Origin: Gemmatimonadaceae bacterium
GTDB lineage: Bacteria; Gemmatimonadota; Gemmatimonadetes; Gemmatimonadales; Gemmatimonadaceae
NCBI GenBank assembly: GCA_013816855.1
Contig: JACDDT010000023.1
Span: 1 to 32,253 of the forward strand
Direction: 5' to 3'
DNA: 32,253 nt
This document shows positions 8,322-15,302 of the stretch, piece by piece (the first letter of the stretch is position 1; the number at the start of each line of letters is the position of its first letter). The position numbers and the translations under genes are program-made. Under the pieces are notes generated by a model, which ran no database searches, had not been told where the DNA came from, and saw only the letters and a program-made list of their open reading frames with translations.

Positions 8322-8389
8322 GCACGCGTTACCTCTTAAACGTATATACTACAGCCCCAACATGAAACTGATCCGCGAATGGCTTGCCG
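8322..8389. promoter_or_regulatory. Divergent promoter region paaA/enoyl-CoA hydratase
   Basis: This 68-bp divergent gap contains an AT-rich core, CTTAAACGTATATACTACAG (8334-8353). TATACT at 8345-8350 resembles a rightward -10 box; the complement of the same core reads TATACG and could serve leftward transcription of paaA. No clear -35 or TetR-type (PaaR) palindrome is seen. An ATG at 8362 opens a 12-codon frame ending at 8400 that overlaps the hydratase start, possibly a leader peptide. Confidence 0.45.
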
Positions 8390-9142
8390 ATGACAGATAA
8401 TGGCCGCGTCGAGACGGGAACGAAGGATGGTGTGGGCACCATCACGTTCTTTCACCCGAAGGGTAATTCGCTACCGGGAAGCATCCTAGCCGAGCTCGCT
8501 GCAGCGGTCGAGAAGCTCGGCGGCGACGACGGGGTGAAGGTCATCGTGCTCCGCAGTGACGGCAGCGGAGCATTTTGCGCAGGCGCTTCCTTCTCCGAGC
8601 TGCAGTCGATTTCCGACGAAGCGGCGGGAAAGAAATTTTTTCTCGGCTTCGCGCGCCTCATCCTCGCAATGATCCGATGCCCGAAATTCATCGTCGCGCG
8701 GGTGCAGGGGAAGACCGTCGGCGGCGGAGTCGGAGTTCTCGCCGCATCCGATTACGCGATCGCGACCGAGGAATGCTCTGTGCGACTCAGTGAGCTCGCG
8801 GTCGGCATCGGGCCCTTCGTCGTCGGGCCGGCGATCGAAAAGAAGATTGGTCTTGCCGCATTCACCCAGCTTGCCGTGAGTGCTTCGTGGAGGCATGCCG
8901 CCTGGGCCAGAACTCACGGACTTTACTCCGAGCTCCATCCGACGATCGAAGAAGCGGATGCTGCGGTGACCGCGCTTGCGCAGCGTCTCGTAGCGTCGAA
9001 TCCCGAAGCGATGGCGAAAATGAAAAAAACGTTCTGGGAAGGAACGGATTCTTGGGAAACGCTTCTCGACGAGCGGGCTGCCGCGAGCGGAAAGCTCGTC
9101 CTGTCCGACTTCGCGCGGAAGGCAGTCGCCGCTGCGAAGTAA
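8390..9142 (+). CDS. Enoyl-CoA hydratase/isomerase (PaaF-like, crotonase family)
   Basis: 250-aa crotonase-fold protein. '[10 protein letters not shown]' (62-71) and '[19 protein letters not shown]' (107-125) form the oxyanion hole. '[19 protein letters not shown]' (134-152) supplies E135 at the position of the first catalytic Glu of hydratases. The 'GIGPFVVGP' pattern recalls methylglutaconyl-CoA hydratase-like proteins as much as PaaF, so the substrate is uncertain. In this island it best fills the PaaF role (2,3-dehydroadipyl-CoA hydration), a step not otherwise covered here. The ATG at 8390 is chosen; a TTG two codons upstream (8384) is also possible. It is only distantly similar to the PaaG at 636-1424. 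Confidence 0.85.
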   Translation: MTDNGRVETGTKDGVGTITFFHPKGNSLPGSILAELAAAVEKLGGDDGVKVIVLRSDGSGAFCAGASFSELQSISDEAAGKKFFLGFARLILAMIRCPKFIVARVQGKTVGGGVGVLAASDYAIATEECSVRLSELAVGIGPFVVGPAIEKKIGLAAFTQLAVSASWRHAAWARTHGLYSELHPTIEEADAAVTALAQRLVASNPEAMAKMKKTFWEGTDSWETLLDERAAASGKLVLSDFARKAVAAAK

Positions 9143-9209
9143 TGGACCAACTGGGCGCCGAGGGTGTAGGACGGTGGGTGGAGCAGGGCACCCTATCCAG
9201 GAATGCAGC

Positions 9210-9797
9210 TTGATCAAAAATCGCTATTCTCTCGTCATCGTTGCAGCAGGTGCTCTCTCATTGTTCGCGTGCGATACCGGGCACGCGCAATCCGCACAAC
9301 CCGCGGCCGCAAAGCCAACAACGAAACCGGTCACAAATGGTAGATACATGAAGCCTTCCGAAGCCGACCTAAAGAAACGTCTGACTCCCCTTCAATTCGA
9401 AGTCACGCAAAACGCCGATACCGAGTCGCCGTTCAGAAACGAATATTGGGACAACCACCGCGTGGGCATCTACGTAGACGTCGTCTCCGGCGAGCCGCTT
9501 TTCAGCTCGCTCGACAAATACGATTCGGGCACGGGATGGCCGAGCTTCACCAAGCCGCTCGAATCTGCGAACATCGTCACTAAATCGGATCGCGCGCTCT
9601 TCATGGTACGCACGGAGGTTCGTTCCGCACAGGCAAACTCGCACCTCGGCCACCTGTTTTCCGATGGCCCGGCTCCTACTGGACTTCGTTACTGCATGAA
9701 CTCTGCGTCGATGCGGTTCATTCCAGTTGAGAAGCTCGAAGCCGAAGGTTATGGCCAGTATGCCTCGCTCTTTCAGAAGCAGGCGGCGAAAAAGTAA
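9210..9797 (+). CDS. msrB: Exported methionine-R-sulfoxide reductase MsrB, single-cysteine type
   Basis: 195-aa MsrB that reduces methionine-R-sulfoxide in proteins. Catalytic C162 lies in '[13 protein letters not shown]'. The core '[20 protein letters not shown]' and '[11 protein letters not shown]' are family hallmarks. The zinc-binding CXXC pairs of many MsrBs are absent: the usual cysteine positions read '[11 protein letters not shown]'. Apart from signal-region C21, C162 is the only cysteine, so no internal resolving Cys exists and reductant may be supplied by another thiol. The N-terminus is a signal sequence with a possible lipobox 'LFAC' (C21), implying an exported, perhaps lipid-anchored enzyme. 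The TTG at 9210, preceded by CAGGAA, gives the clean signal peptide; a GTG at 9174 would add 12 residues before it. Confidence 0.88.
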   Translation: MIKNRYSLVIVAAGALSLFACDTGHAQSAQPAAAKPTTKPVTNGRYMKPSEADLKKRLTPLQFEVTQNADTESPFRNEYWDNHRVGIYVDVVSGEPLFSSLDKYDSGTGWPSFTKPLESANIVTKSDRALFMVRTEVRSAQANSHLGHLFSDGPAPTGLRYCMNSASMRFIPVEKLEAEGYGQYASLFQKQAAKK

Positions 9798-9838
9798 ACG
9801 CTCTTGTCGAGTGCTGGCTCCTCACGCCTCGTTCGGAG

Positions 9839-10090
9839 GTGCGGCGCTTCGAGTTCGAAGAGCCGCCCGAGGAGCTATGTCTCCCTGACAGGCCGCTCGT
9901 TGACATGGAAGACGACGCACACCTGACGGCGATTCAGGATGCGCCCTACATCATTTATAAACGCCACCGTCTCCCCGCCGACAGCCCGCGGCTCGGTGTG
10001 ATTTACTCCGTGGACGCTCCAACTGTCGGCGACATTCAGATCATCTCCGCCTATCGCGCCGGAGACGAGTCCCGTCCAAAGCCCGCCTAG
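9839..10090 (+). CDS. Hypothetical protein, 83 aa
   Basis: Unrecognised small acidic protein. It has no membrane segment and no known motif. The middle reads as plausible beta-rich sequence ('APYIIYKRHRL', 'LGVIYSVDAPTVGDIQIIS'). The GTG start at 9839 is preceded directly by CGGAG, too close for an ideal ribosome-binding site, so the true start could be an ATG at 9905. The stop overlaps the stop of the convergent coiled-coil gene by 3 bp. Codon use looks like that of its neighbours, which supports real coding. Confidence 0.5.
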   Translation: MRRFEFEEPPEELCLPDRPLVDMEDDAHLTAIQDAPYIIYKRHRLPADSPRLGVIYSVDAPTVGDIQIISAYRAGDESRPKPA

Positions 10091-10272
10091 CGCTTTTTTA
10101 GCTTGTCCACGGCGCCGTCGAGGAGCGATTGAAGACGGCGGTATTCCTCATCCAGCCGCTTCGCTGCGTGCGGCAGCTCGTCTTTGCCCTTTTCCGCGAA
10201 TTCCGCGAGACGGGCGCCAGCCTTGGTGAGCTCTTCGCGAAGTTTATCGAGTGTTGCTCCAATATCGTCCAT
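10087..10272 (-). CDS. Small helical hypothetical protein, 61 aa
   Basis: 61-aa charged, Lys/Glu/Leu-rich protein ('DDIGATLDKLREEL', 'ARLAEFAEKGKDELPH', 'RLDEEYRRLQSLLDGAVDKL') that should be nearly all alpha-helix or coiled coil. The function is unknown; it is not clearly any named family. The start at the ATG complementary to 10270-10272 is supported by AGGGAGA at a good distance. The frame is open 17 codons further up but without an equally good site. It is convergent with the 83-aa gene, their stops overlapping. Confidence 0.6.
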   Translation of the reverse strand: MDDIGATLDKLREELTKAGARLAEFAEKGKDELPHAAKRLDEEYRRLQSLLDGAVDKLKKR

Positions 10273-10375
10273 TCCAATCTCCCTGTTACAGGTGAAGTGA
10301 ATGCGAGCACTCGCAGGAAACAAGCCGCGTGCGCCTATCGCTTAGCACGCCCATTGCACCATATCCAGTCGCACA

Positions 10376-10708
10376 ATGGCGCATCGAATATTTTCCGACT
10401 CGAGCGGGACGTCCTGGCTCGTTCTCGCCGTCTATCCGTCGTCCCTGGAGAGACGGAGCCGTGCCGAGCGCCGCACTATCCATACTTCGGAATACGAGGA
10501 GCAGCGCCGAACAGTTGTACGACGGCAGACAGTCCGCCGCACCATGGAAAAGGGCTGGCTCGTGTTCAAGTCCGATGGGGGCCGGCGTAGGCTCACGCCA
10601 ATTAGCGAGAATTGGGACAGCTGCGGGGTCGCTGAGCTCGAAGTGCTACTAGATCGCGCCATTCCGGCGAGACGAACCTCGGATCCAGCGCGAGACCGCC
10701 CATCCTAG
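10376..10708 (+). CDS. Gemmatimonadota-style hypothetical protein, 110 aa
   Basis: Starts 'MAHRIFSDSSGTSWLVLAVYP' in which the first residues are aromatic/basic, then carries a variable Arg-rich middle, then 'MEKGWLVFKSDGGRRRLTP' and 'ISENWDSCGVAELEVLL'. I recall this arrangement (short beta motif, 'GWL.F' and 'RRRL.PIP..W') from small conserved hypotheticals in Gemmatimonadota; the function is not known. The tail is Arg/Pro-rich. The stop (10706-10708) falls inside the apparent 5' coding sequence of the following glycosyltransferase, so the two genes overlap in different frames. Confidence 0.72.
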   Translation: MAHRIFSDSSGTSWLVLAVYPSSLERRSRAERRTIHTSEYEEQRRTVVRRQTVRRTMEKGWLVFKSDGGRRRLTPISENWDSCGVAELEVLLDRAIPARRTSDPARDRPS

Positions 10709-10764
10709 GTCTTCTGCATGGGTGGCTCCTCGAGGGCTCGGGAAGCAATCTTTGGACGCGCTCG

Positions 10765-12345
10765 GTGGTGCGATCCCTCTGCCGTCAGGGCGAAACAGTC
10801 CATCTGGTTTGCCAGGAGAACGATCCCGCTGCCTACGATTTTATAGGGGCGGCCTTCACGCACAAACGTGACGGCGGCGTCGTGAAGCACTTCGAGCGCG
10901 AGACGCCTTACCGCGGCAGCTGCGTGCTGCACAAGCCGGAGCTCGACGGCATACTGCCCGTATTCGTGTGGGACGAGTACGCAGAGCATTCCCGCGTAGT
11001 TCCAATGATCGACCTCGCCAACGCCGAGCTGGAGGCGTACATCGCCCGGAACGTGATGGTGGTCGAAGCGATCGTGGATGAATATGGAATAACGGGGATT
11101 CACGCGAACCACGCCGTGCTTATGCCAACCGTCGCGCAGCGCGTGCGTTTGTCACGAGGCATTCCATTTACGATCATGCCGCACGGGAGCGACATCGAGT
11201 ACGCGGTGAAGAAGGACCCCCGCTTCCTGGCGTATGCGTCCTCCGCGATCGAGAGCAGCGGGCGCGTGTTTGTGATCGGAGACGAAATGCGGGAGCGCGT
11301 ACGCGCGGTGTTCCACACCGTCCCGGAGCTCGAGTCAAAGCTCACCGGGCTTCATCTGGGGGTGGACACGTCCGAGTTCGAGCCGGTCGAGCGTGATGGC
11401 AGACGAGGGCGGATCCAACAGCTCATTGTTTCGGCCGGAGATCTTGCGAAGGGCAAAACTGCCCGGGACACGGCCCGCATGCGCGATGCTCTGAGGGTGT
11501 GGGCTCACGGCGAGCCGCTCGCACCACTTCTTCACGCCTCCGCCGGATACGATCCCAAAAAAGCCGACGCCGACATCGCCGTGAAGCTCGAACGCATCGA
11601 TTGGAGCAAACCGACCGTCCTTTTTGTCGGGCGCCTCATCGCAGCGAAAGGAATCCAATCCGTAATCGCGGCGCTCCCGGCTGCGCTCGAGCGCCAGCCC
11701 GATCTGCAGTTGATAGTCGTTGGACACGGGCCACTTCGCGAGCTGATGGAAGCATTCATTTTCGCTCTCTCCGAGGGTCGGGATGACCTTCTCGCGGAAA
11801 TTCTCGAGCACGGACGCCTCCTCGAGCAAGCGGGTAGCGTTGACCCGGGCTACGCAGAGGTGTCAGCGTATATGGCTCGCCTCCGCGAGAAAGGCGGGAT
11901 GGAGAGCTACCAGGCGTGCGCGCAGTCGTCACGCTTTCGAGAATCCATCACCTTCACCGGCTATCTCACCCATCACGAGCTGAAGCATCTCTTCGCTTGT
12001 TGCGACGTTGGGATTTTCCCGTCCGTCGTTCGAGAAGCGGGCCCACTCGTGTTTCTTGAAGCGATCGCGTCCGGATGTCTGCCCATGGGCACATACATGG
12101 GAGGGATGGCGGCAAGCATCGACGCGGTGAGCGACGAGATCGGCTCCGACCTGAAGCGGCTGATGGGTCTCAGTCCGGAGCGAACGGCCGACGACATCGC
12201 GGCCAAGCTTCCCGATGCGCTCCATCATGCGCCGGAGTTCCGGCTCGCGCTCGCCGATGTAGCGCGCAAGCACTACGACTGGAGCTCGGTCAGCACAAAG
12301 CTCCGTGCCGAGGTCGATCTACTTTCCGGGGGGCTTCACCAGTAG
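10765..12345 (+). CDS. GT-B glycosyltransferase (GT4-like), start probably upstream
   Basis: Cytoplasmic or membrane-peripheral GT-B glycosyltransferase; at least 526 aa. The C-terminal nucleotide-sugar domain shows 'PTVLFVGRLIAAKGIQSVI', 'LQLIVVGHGPLRE', 'ITFTGYLTHHELKHLF' and the EX7E motif in 'REAGPLVFLEAIASG'. About 60 extra residues sit between 'GHGPLRE' and 'ITFTGY'. The first canonical start in frame is the GTG at 10765, but the frame upstream to 10702 translates as 'ILGLLHGWLLEGSGSNLWTR', which is the first strand and glycine-rich loop expected at a GT4 N-terminus. The real start is therefore upstream, at a non-canonical codon or one lost by mutation or sequence error (the codon at 10690 is GCG where ATG/GTG would fit). 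Acceptor and donor are unknown. The 3' end overlaps the convergent LysM gene by 27 bp. Confidence 0.88.
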   Translation: MVRSLCRQGETVHLVCQENDPAAYDFIGAAFTHKRDGGVVKHFERETPYRGSCVLHKPELDGILPVFVWDEYAEHSRVVPMIDLANAELEAYIARNVMVVEAIVDEYGITGIHANHAVLMPTVAQRVRLSRGIPFTIMPHGSDIEYAVKKDPRFLAYASSAIESSGRVFVIGDEMRERVRAVFHTVPELESKLTGLHLGVDTSEFEPVERDGRRGRIQQLIVSAGDLAKGKTARDTARMRDALRVWAHGEPLAPLLHASAGYDPKKADADIAVKLERIDWSKPTVLFVGRLIAAKGIQSVIAALPAALERQPDLQLIVVGHGPLRELMEAFIFALSEGRDDLLAEILEHGRLLEQAGSVDPGYAEVSAYMARLREKGGMESYQACAQSSRFRESITFTGYLTHHELKHLFACCDVGIFPSVVREAGPLVFLEAIASGCLPMGTYMGGMAASIDAVSDEIGSDLKRLMGLSPERTADDIAAKLPDALHHAPEFRLALADVARKHYDWSSVSTKLRAEVDLLSGGLHQ

Positions 12346-13056
12346 GCGCTGTCCGATTTTCACCCGGTCATTGGGAAGGTTGTTCCAGCTTTTGATTTGA
12401 TCGGGAGTCGCCTCGAACTTCGTCGCTATCAGTGACAACGCGTCTCCGCGCTTCACTGTGTAGTAGAGCGGCTCACGTATCATCGCCGCCACGTCCTGGC
12501 GCAGCTTCCTCTCCTTCGCCGCTTCCGCGCGCTGCTTCGCGTGAATCGAGCTCACGTAATCGATGAGATCGTCGAGCGCTTTCTCATCGCCTCGATTGGC
12601 GCCGAACTGGCCACGCGGATAACCAGCGTGGGCGATGGCGACGCCGTGCGCTGTCAGAAAGAAAAGGCGGCGATGCTCGAGGCTGAGCAGAGTGTCGTTC
12701 GGATATTCCTGCGTGATCATTACCGGCGGCGCGTCCGCATTCTCGAGCTTGTCACTTGGCGCCGTCCCAATGAAGAGGAGTCGGTCATTGGTCGCGAAGA
12801 GAATTCCATCGAGGCCGCGGAAGTAATCCGTTGGCCTGCGCTGATAGACTCGCGCCTTTTTCTCGACGCGCTCACCGTAGTGGAGCGTGCCACCTTGCAG
12901 CTCCCGTTCGGCCGCTGCCTGCGCTTTTGGCGCATCGACGTGGCGCATGAAAATGAAATAGCCGAAGATGAGGAGGCCAAAGGCGACCGCGGTGATACCC
13001 AGCAGCGCCTGCTTGATGAAGTTGAACGATCTGTAGAGGCCTTCGGATTCTTTCAT
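12319..13056 (-). CDS. Membrane-anchored LysM-domain protein
   Basis: 245-aa protein with an N-terminal transmembrane helix (about 14-37, 'IKQALLGITAVAFGLLIFGY') and a C-terminal LysM peptidoglycan-binding domain (198-242: 'YYTVKRGDALSLIATKFEAT', then 'IKSWNNLPNDRVKIGQRLLV'). The central region (45-160) is unrecognised; it has beta-rich strands such as 'RLLFIGTAPSDKL' and 'RLFFLTAHGVAIAHAGYP'. A charged helix ('AKQRAEAAKERKLRQDVAAM') precedes LysM. It is probably an envelope protein facing the periplasm. It is divergent from a lytic transglycosylase (73 bp between starts), suggesting a shared cell-wall role. The ATG at 13054-13056 has no obvious Shine-Dalgarno. Confidence 0.85.
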   Translation of the reverse strand: MKESEGLYRSFNFIKQALLGITAVAFGLLIFGYFIFMRHVDAPKAQAAAERELQGGTLHYGERVEKKARVYQRRPTDYFRGLDGILFATNDRLLFIGTAPSDKLENADAPPVMITQEYPNDTLLSLEHRRLFFLTAHGVAIAHAGYPRGQFGANRGDEKALDDLIDYVSSIHAKQRAEAAKERKLRQDVAAMIREPLYYTVKRGDALSLIATKFEATPDQIKSWNNLPNDRVKIGQRLLVKPPGK

Positions 13057-13129
13057 TTATCTGTATGATTGGCGCGTCCGAAGGGCAAGCTCCATACCGA
13101 TGGCATATGGGGTGCACACAAGCTAGCTC
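13057..13129. promoter_or_regulatory. Divergent control region LysM protein/lytic transglycosylase
   Basis: These 73 bp separate the divergent starts of the LysM gene and the first transglycosylase gene. They contain CATACCGATGGCATATGG (13093-13110) and AAGCTAGCT (13119-13127), which are partly symmetric, but I cannot name a regulator or a confident -35/-10 pair. Confidence 0.3.
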
Positions 13130-13891
13130 ATGAGTGAACCCGAGGTGGAGAATCGCCGGGAAGCAGAAGGCGACATTTTCACCAATGTGCGTGTAAGGCA
13201 TCCGCGCCAGGAGCAAGCAGACTGGATCAAGCTGCTGAAAGGCGTGGCACACGCTGTCGGCGCAGCGATCCTGCTCATCGCGGGCACCGTGTGGACGCTT
13301 CGCCTGCAGCACCCGAAGTATGTGAATCCCGGCGGACTCCTCAATCTCCCGGCGGCGGTCGTGACGGCGCCGAGCGAGGCGGATGCGATCCTCATGGACA
13401 CCACCGCGCCTCCGCCGACGACCGCGCAGGCGAAAGAGCAGGTTTTCAAGATCTCGCGCTTCCTCCACTCCTACACGCGCGATACAGTGCGCGCGAACAG
13501 GATCGCCACCGCCATCGTCGACCAGGCGGCTAAACGGCATCTGAGTCCAACGCTCCTCGTCGGGATTCTCCTCACTGAAGACGCGAAGCTCGATCCCCAG
13601 GCGAGAAGCTCCGTCGGTGCAAGGGGACTATTTCAGGTGATGCCGTTTCACGCCGGTAAGCACGATTGCGGCTCGAGCGACCTGTTCAATATCGAAGCGA
13701 ACGTGTGTTACGGCGCCAGCATCATTCAGCAGCTCTCCAGGCGGTCACCGAGCATGGCAAGAGCGCTCCAGCGCTACAACGGATGCGTGCACGGGACTAA
13801 TACCCCGAACTGTTATACCTATTCGGGGAAAGTCTTCAAATTCGCGGAGCAGGCCGCGACGAAGATGTTGAGCTTCCGAGTAGGGGACTAA
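13130..13891 (+). CDS. Membrane-anchored lytic transglycosylase (SLT domain), copy 1
   Basis: 253-aa protein with a single N-terminal membrane helix (about 36-57) and a C-terminal SLT lysozyme-like domain (about 115-240). The domain shows 'LLVGILLTEDAKLDPQARS' (catalytic Glu probably E150) and 'SVGARGLFQVMPFH', the family GLxQvMP motif. Four cysteines, C180, C193, C219 and C228, are positioned to form two disulfides around the active-site region and are conserved in the second copy. The enzyme should cleave the glycan strands of peptidoglycan with 1,6-anhydro product formation on the periplasmic face. It is a paralogue of the gene at 14589-15251. The start ATG at 13130 gives a cytosolic tail of about 35 residues. 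Confidence 0.88.
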   Translation: MSEPEVENRREAEGDIFTNVRVRHPRQEQADWIKLLKGVAHAVGAAILLIAGTVWTLRLQHPKYVNPGGLLNLPAAVVTAPSEADAILMDTTAPPPTTAQAKEQVFKISRFLHSYTRDTVRANRIATAIVDQAAKRHLSPTLLVGILLTEDAKLDPQARSSVGARGLFQVMPFHAGKHDCGSSDLFNIEANVCYGASIIQQLSRRSPSMARALQRYNGCVHGTNTPNCYTYSGKVFKFAEQAATKMLSFRVGD

Positions 13892-13907
13892 GTCCACCAA
13901 AGATCAC

Positions 13908-13973
13908 AAATCTGGGGTCAGCCAACCGGCCAAACAGATTTCCGTTGACCTAATTTGATATCGGCATTACTCT
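13908..13973 (+). promoter_or_regulatory. Inverted repeat and putative sigma70-type promoter of the XRE/transglycosylase operon
   Basis: AAATCTG (13908-13914) and CAGATTT (13935-13941) are a perfect inverted repeat with a 20-base loop. Overlapping it, GGTCA (13916-13920) and TGACC (13946-13950) are also complementary. TTGACC at 13945-13950 is a good -35 box; 17 bases later TACTCT (13968-13973) is a fair -10, about 37 bp before the XRE start. The symmetric sequences around the -35 could be an operator, perhaps for the XRE protein itself, or a weak terminator of the upstream gene. Confidence 0.45.
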
Positions 13974-14010
13974 AATAGGTATCACGGTACTGCTGTTAAC
14001 GGATTAGGTA

Positions 14011-14592
14011 ATGGCCGAATGGATTGGGCGGGAGCTGGAGCGGCTGAGGAAGCTCAGAGGCCTCCGGCGCGAGGACGTAGCGGCACAGCTCACTGAGCCG
14101 GTGTCGCCATCGACAATTCGAAACATCGAGCACGACGAGTCCTACAACGTCTCACTCGCGCTGCTGCGCCAAATCGCGGCGGTGCTTGGCGCAAGGATCA
14201 ACGTGGCGTGTGAGAGCCTCGACGCGCCTGTGACGGAAGACGAAACGCAAAGCACTACGCGCCTCATCGATAACGAATACTTCATCAGCTACATCCGCTC
14301 AAAGTACCCGGAGTGCCCGCTTACCAACTCGCAGATCGGACGGCGCATGTGGGATTTCGCCAAGCCTCGCGGCGCTGAGATGATGAACGGCAGGAAGCAG
14401 ATGAAGAAGCTTCCGGCAACGACGACGGGAGCGAATTACAGGCTGCCCAGCCACGCGGCGGAATACCGCGTGCGCGAAAGCGATTTGGATTTGCTTCATA
14501 GCTTTGCCGACAGGTTAGGTCGCGCCTTCCGCGACGAGAAGGGAAGAGTGTTGGTACCGGTTGGTCCCGTCATTCGACAGGAGCAATTATGA
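14011..14592 (+). CDS. XRE-type helix-turn-helix regulator
   Basis: 193-aa protein with an N-terminal HTH of the Cro/C1 (XRE) kind, about residues 1-68: 'ELERLRKLRGLRREDVAAQL' then 'VSPSTIRNIEHDESYNVSLALLRQIAAVLG'. The C-terminal ~120 residues ('FISYIRSKYPECPLTNSQIG...') match no family I know; they are basic and contain no membrane segment. The TGA stop overlaps the ATG of the downstream transglycosylase (14589-14592), so regulator and wall hydrolase are co-translated. A TAGG ribosome-binding site lies close before the ATG at 14011. A role as local regulator of the transglycosylases is inference from the overlap. Confidence 0.82.
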   Translation: MAEWIGRELERLRKLRGLRREDVAAQLTEPVSPSTIRNIEHDESYNVSLALLRQIAAVLGARINVACESLDAPVTEDETQSTTRLIDNEYFISYIRSKYPECPLTNSQIGRRMWDFAKPRGAEMMNGRKQMKKLPATTTGANYRLPSHAAEYRVRESDLDLLHSFADRLGRAFRDEKGRVLVPVGPVIRQEQL

Positions 14593-15251
14593 TCGAAAGA
14601 AGACGTGAGACCGAAATGCCGCGCCGAGCGCCGCGTGCGCGACGCATGCTGCGAGTGGCGGCGCGCTTCACAGCGCTCAGCATGCTGCTTGCGGCCGGAA
14701 CGGTTTGGACCATTCAGCATCGCCGCTCTCTCGAGGCGCCGAAGCTGATGACTCTTCCCGTGTCTGTGGTCGAGCCGATGAAGCCGACCGAAGAAGCGTT
14801 CCGTATCGGCCAATTCCTCGGTCGCTACACCCAAGACCGCGGTGTTGCCTTCAGAGTCGCCGATGCTCTCGTGCACGAAGGGCACAAGCAGAACATCAGC
14901 CCCGAGCTTCTGGTTGGAGTCCTGCTTACCGAGGATCCGGAGCTGAATTTGACCGCACGCAGTCACGTCGGCGCGAGAGGGCTGATGCAGGTGATGCCTT
15001 TTCACGGCGGGAAGTGGGGATGCGGTTCGAACGATCTGTACGACATCGATTCGAACATCTGCCACGGCGTGAAGATCTTGAAGCAGGCAATAGCGAATGC
15101 GCCAAACATGCGCCTCGCTCTTCTCCGCTACAACGGATGCGTCCGCGGCCGCAACACGCGCGACTGTCATAAGTACGACGACAAGGTTCTTCGTCATCTC
15201 GACAAGACGCAGGAAGCCCTGCGCGTATTGCGAATACCGGACGGCGAGTAG
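14589..15251 (+). CDS. Membrane-anchored lytic transglycosylase (SLT domain), copy 2
   Basis: 220-aa paralogue of the gene at 13130-13891. It has a basic N-terminus, one membrane helix (about 24-42) and an SLT domain. Shared blocks include 'AAGTVWTIQ' (copy 1 'IAGTVWTLR'), 'LLVGVLLTEDPELN' with E115 the likely catalytic acid, 'HVGARGLMQVMPFH' and 'LLRYNGCVRGRN'. All four cysteines are retained (C145, C158, C184, C193). The main difference is a shorter linker between membrane helix and domain. It starts inside the XRE gene stop (ATGA) and ends just before a strong terminator, so XRE plus this gene form one operon. Confidence 0.88.
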   Translation: MIERRRETEMPRRAPRARRMLRVAARFTALSMLLAAGTVWTIQHRRSLEAPKLMTLPVSVVEPMKPTEEAFRIGQFLGRYTQDRGVAFRVADALVHEGHKQNISPELLVGVLLTEDPELNLTARSHVGARGLMQVMPFHGGKWGCGSNDLYDIDSNICHGVKILKQAIANAPNMRLALLRYNGCVRGRNTRDCHKYDDKVLRHLDKTQEALRVLRIPDGE

Positions 15252-15261
15252 AGCTTTCCCG

Positions 15262-15290
15262 AGCCGGTGCAAATGCGCCGGCTTTTTTTT
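15262..15290 (+). terminator. Rho-independent terminator after transglycosylase copy 2
   Basis: AGCCGGTGC (15262-15270), loop AAAT, GCGCCGGCT (15275-15283): a 9-bp stem with one G-U pair, followed directly by a run of eight T (15283-15290). It lies 10 bases after the stop at 15251 and ends the XRE/transglycosylase operon. A GTG inside it at 15267 is in frame with the next gene but is not a credible start. Confidence 0.9.
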
Positions 15291-15302
15291 CGCCACTCCT
15301 CC

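Noticed and set aside
15267-15302. Upstream GTG start for the EamA permease
   Set aside because: It lies inside the rho-independent terminator hairpin; the ATG at 15303 gives a normal first membrane helix.
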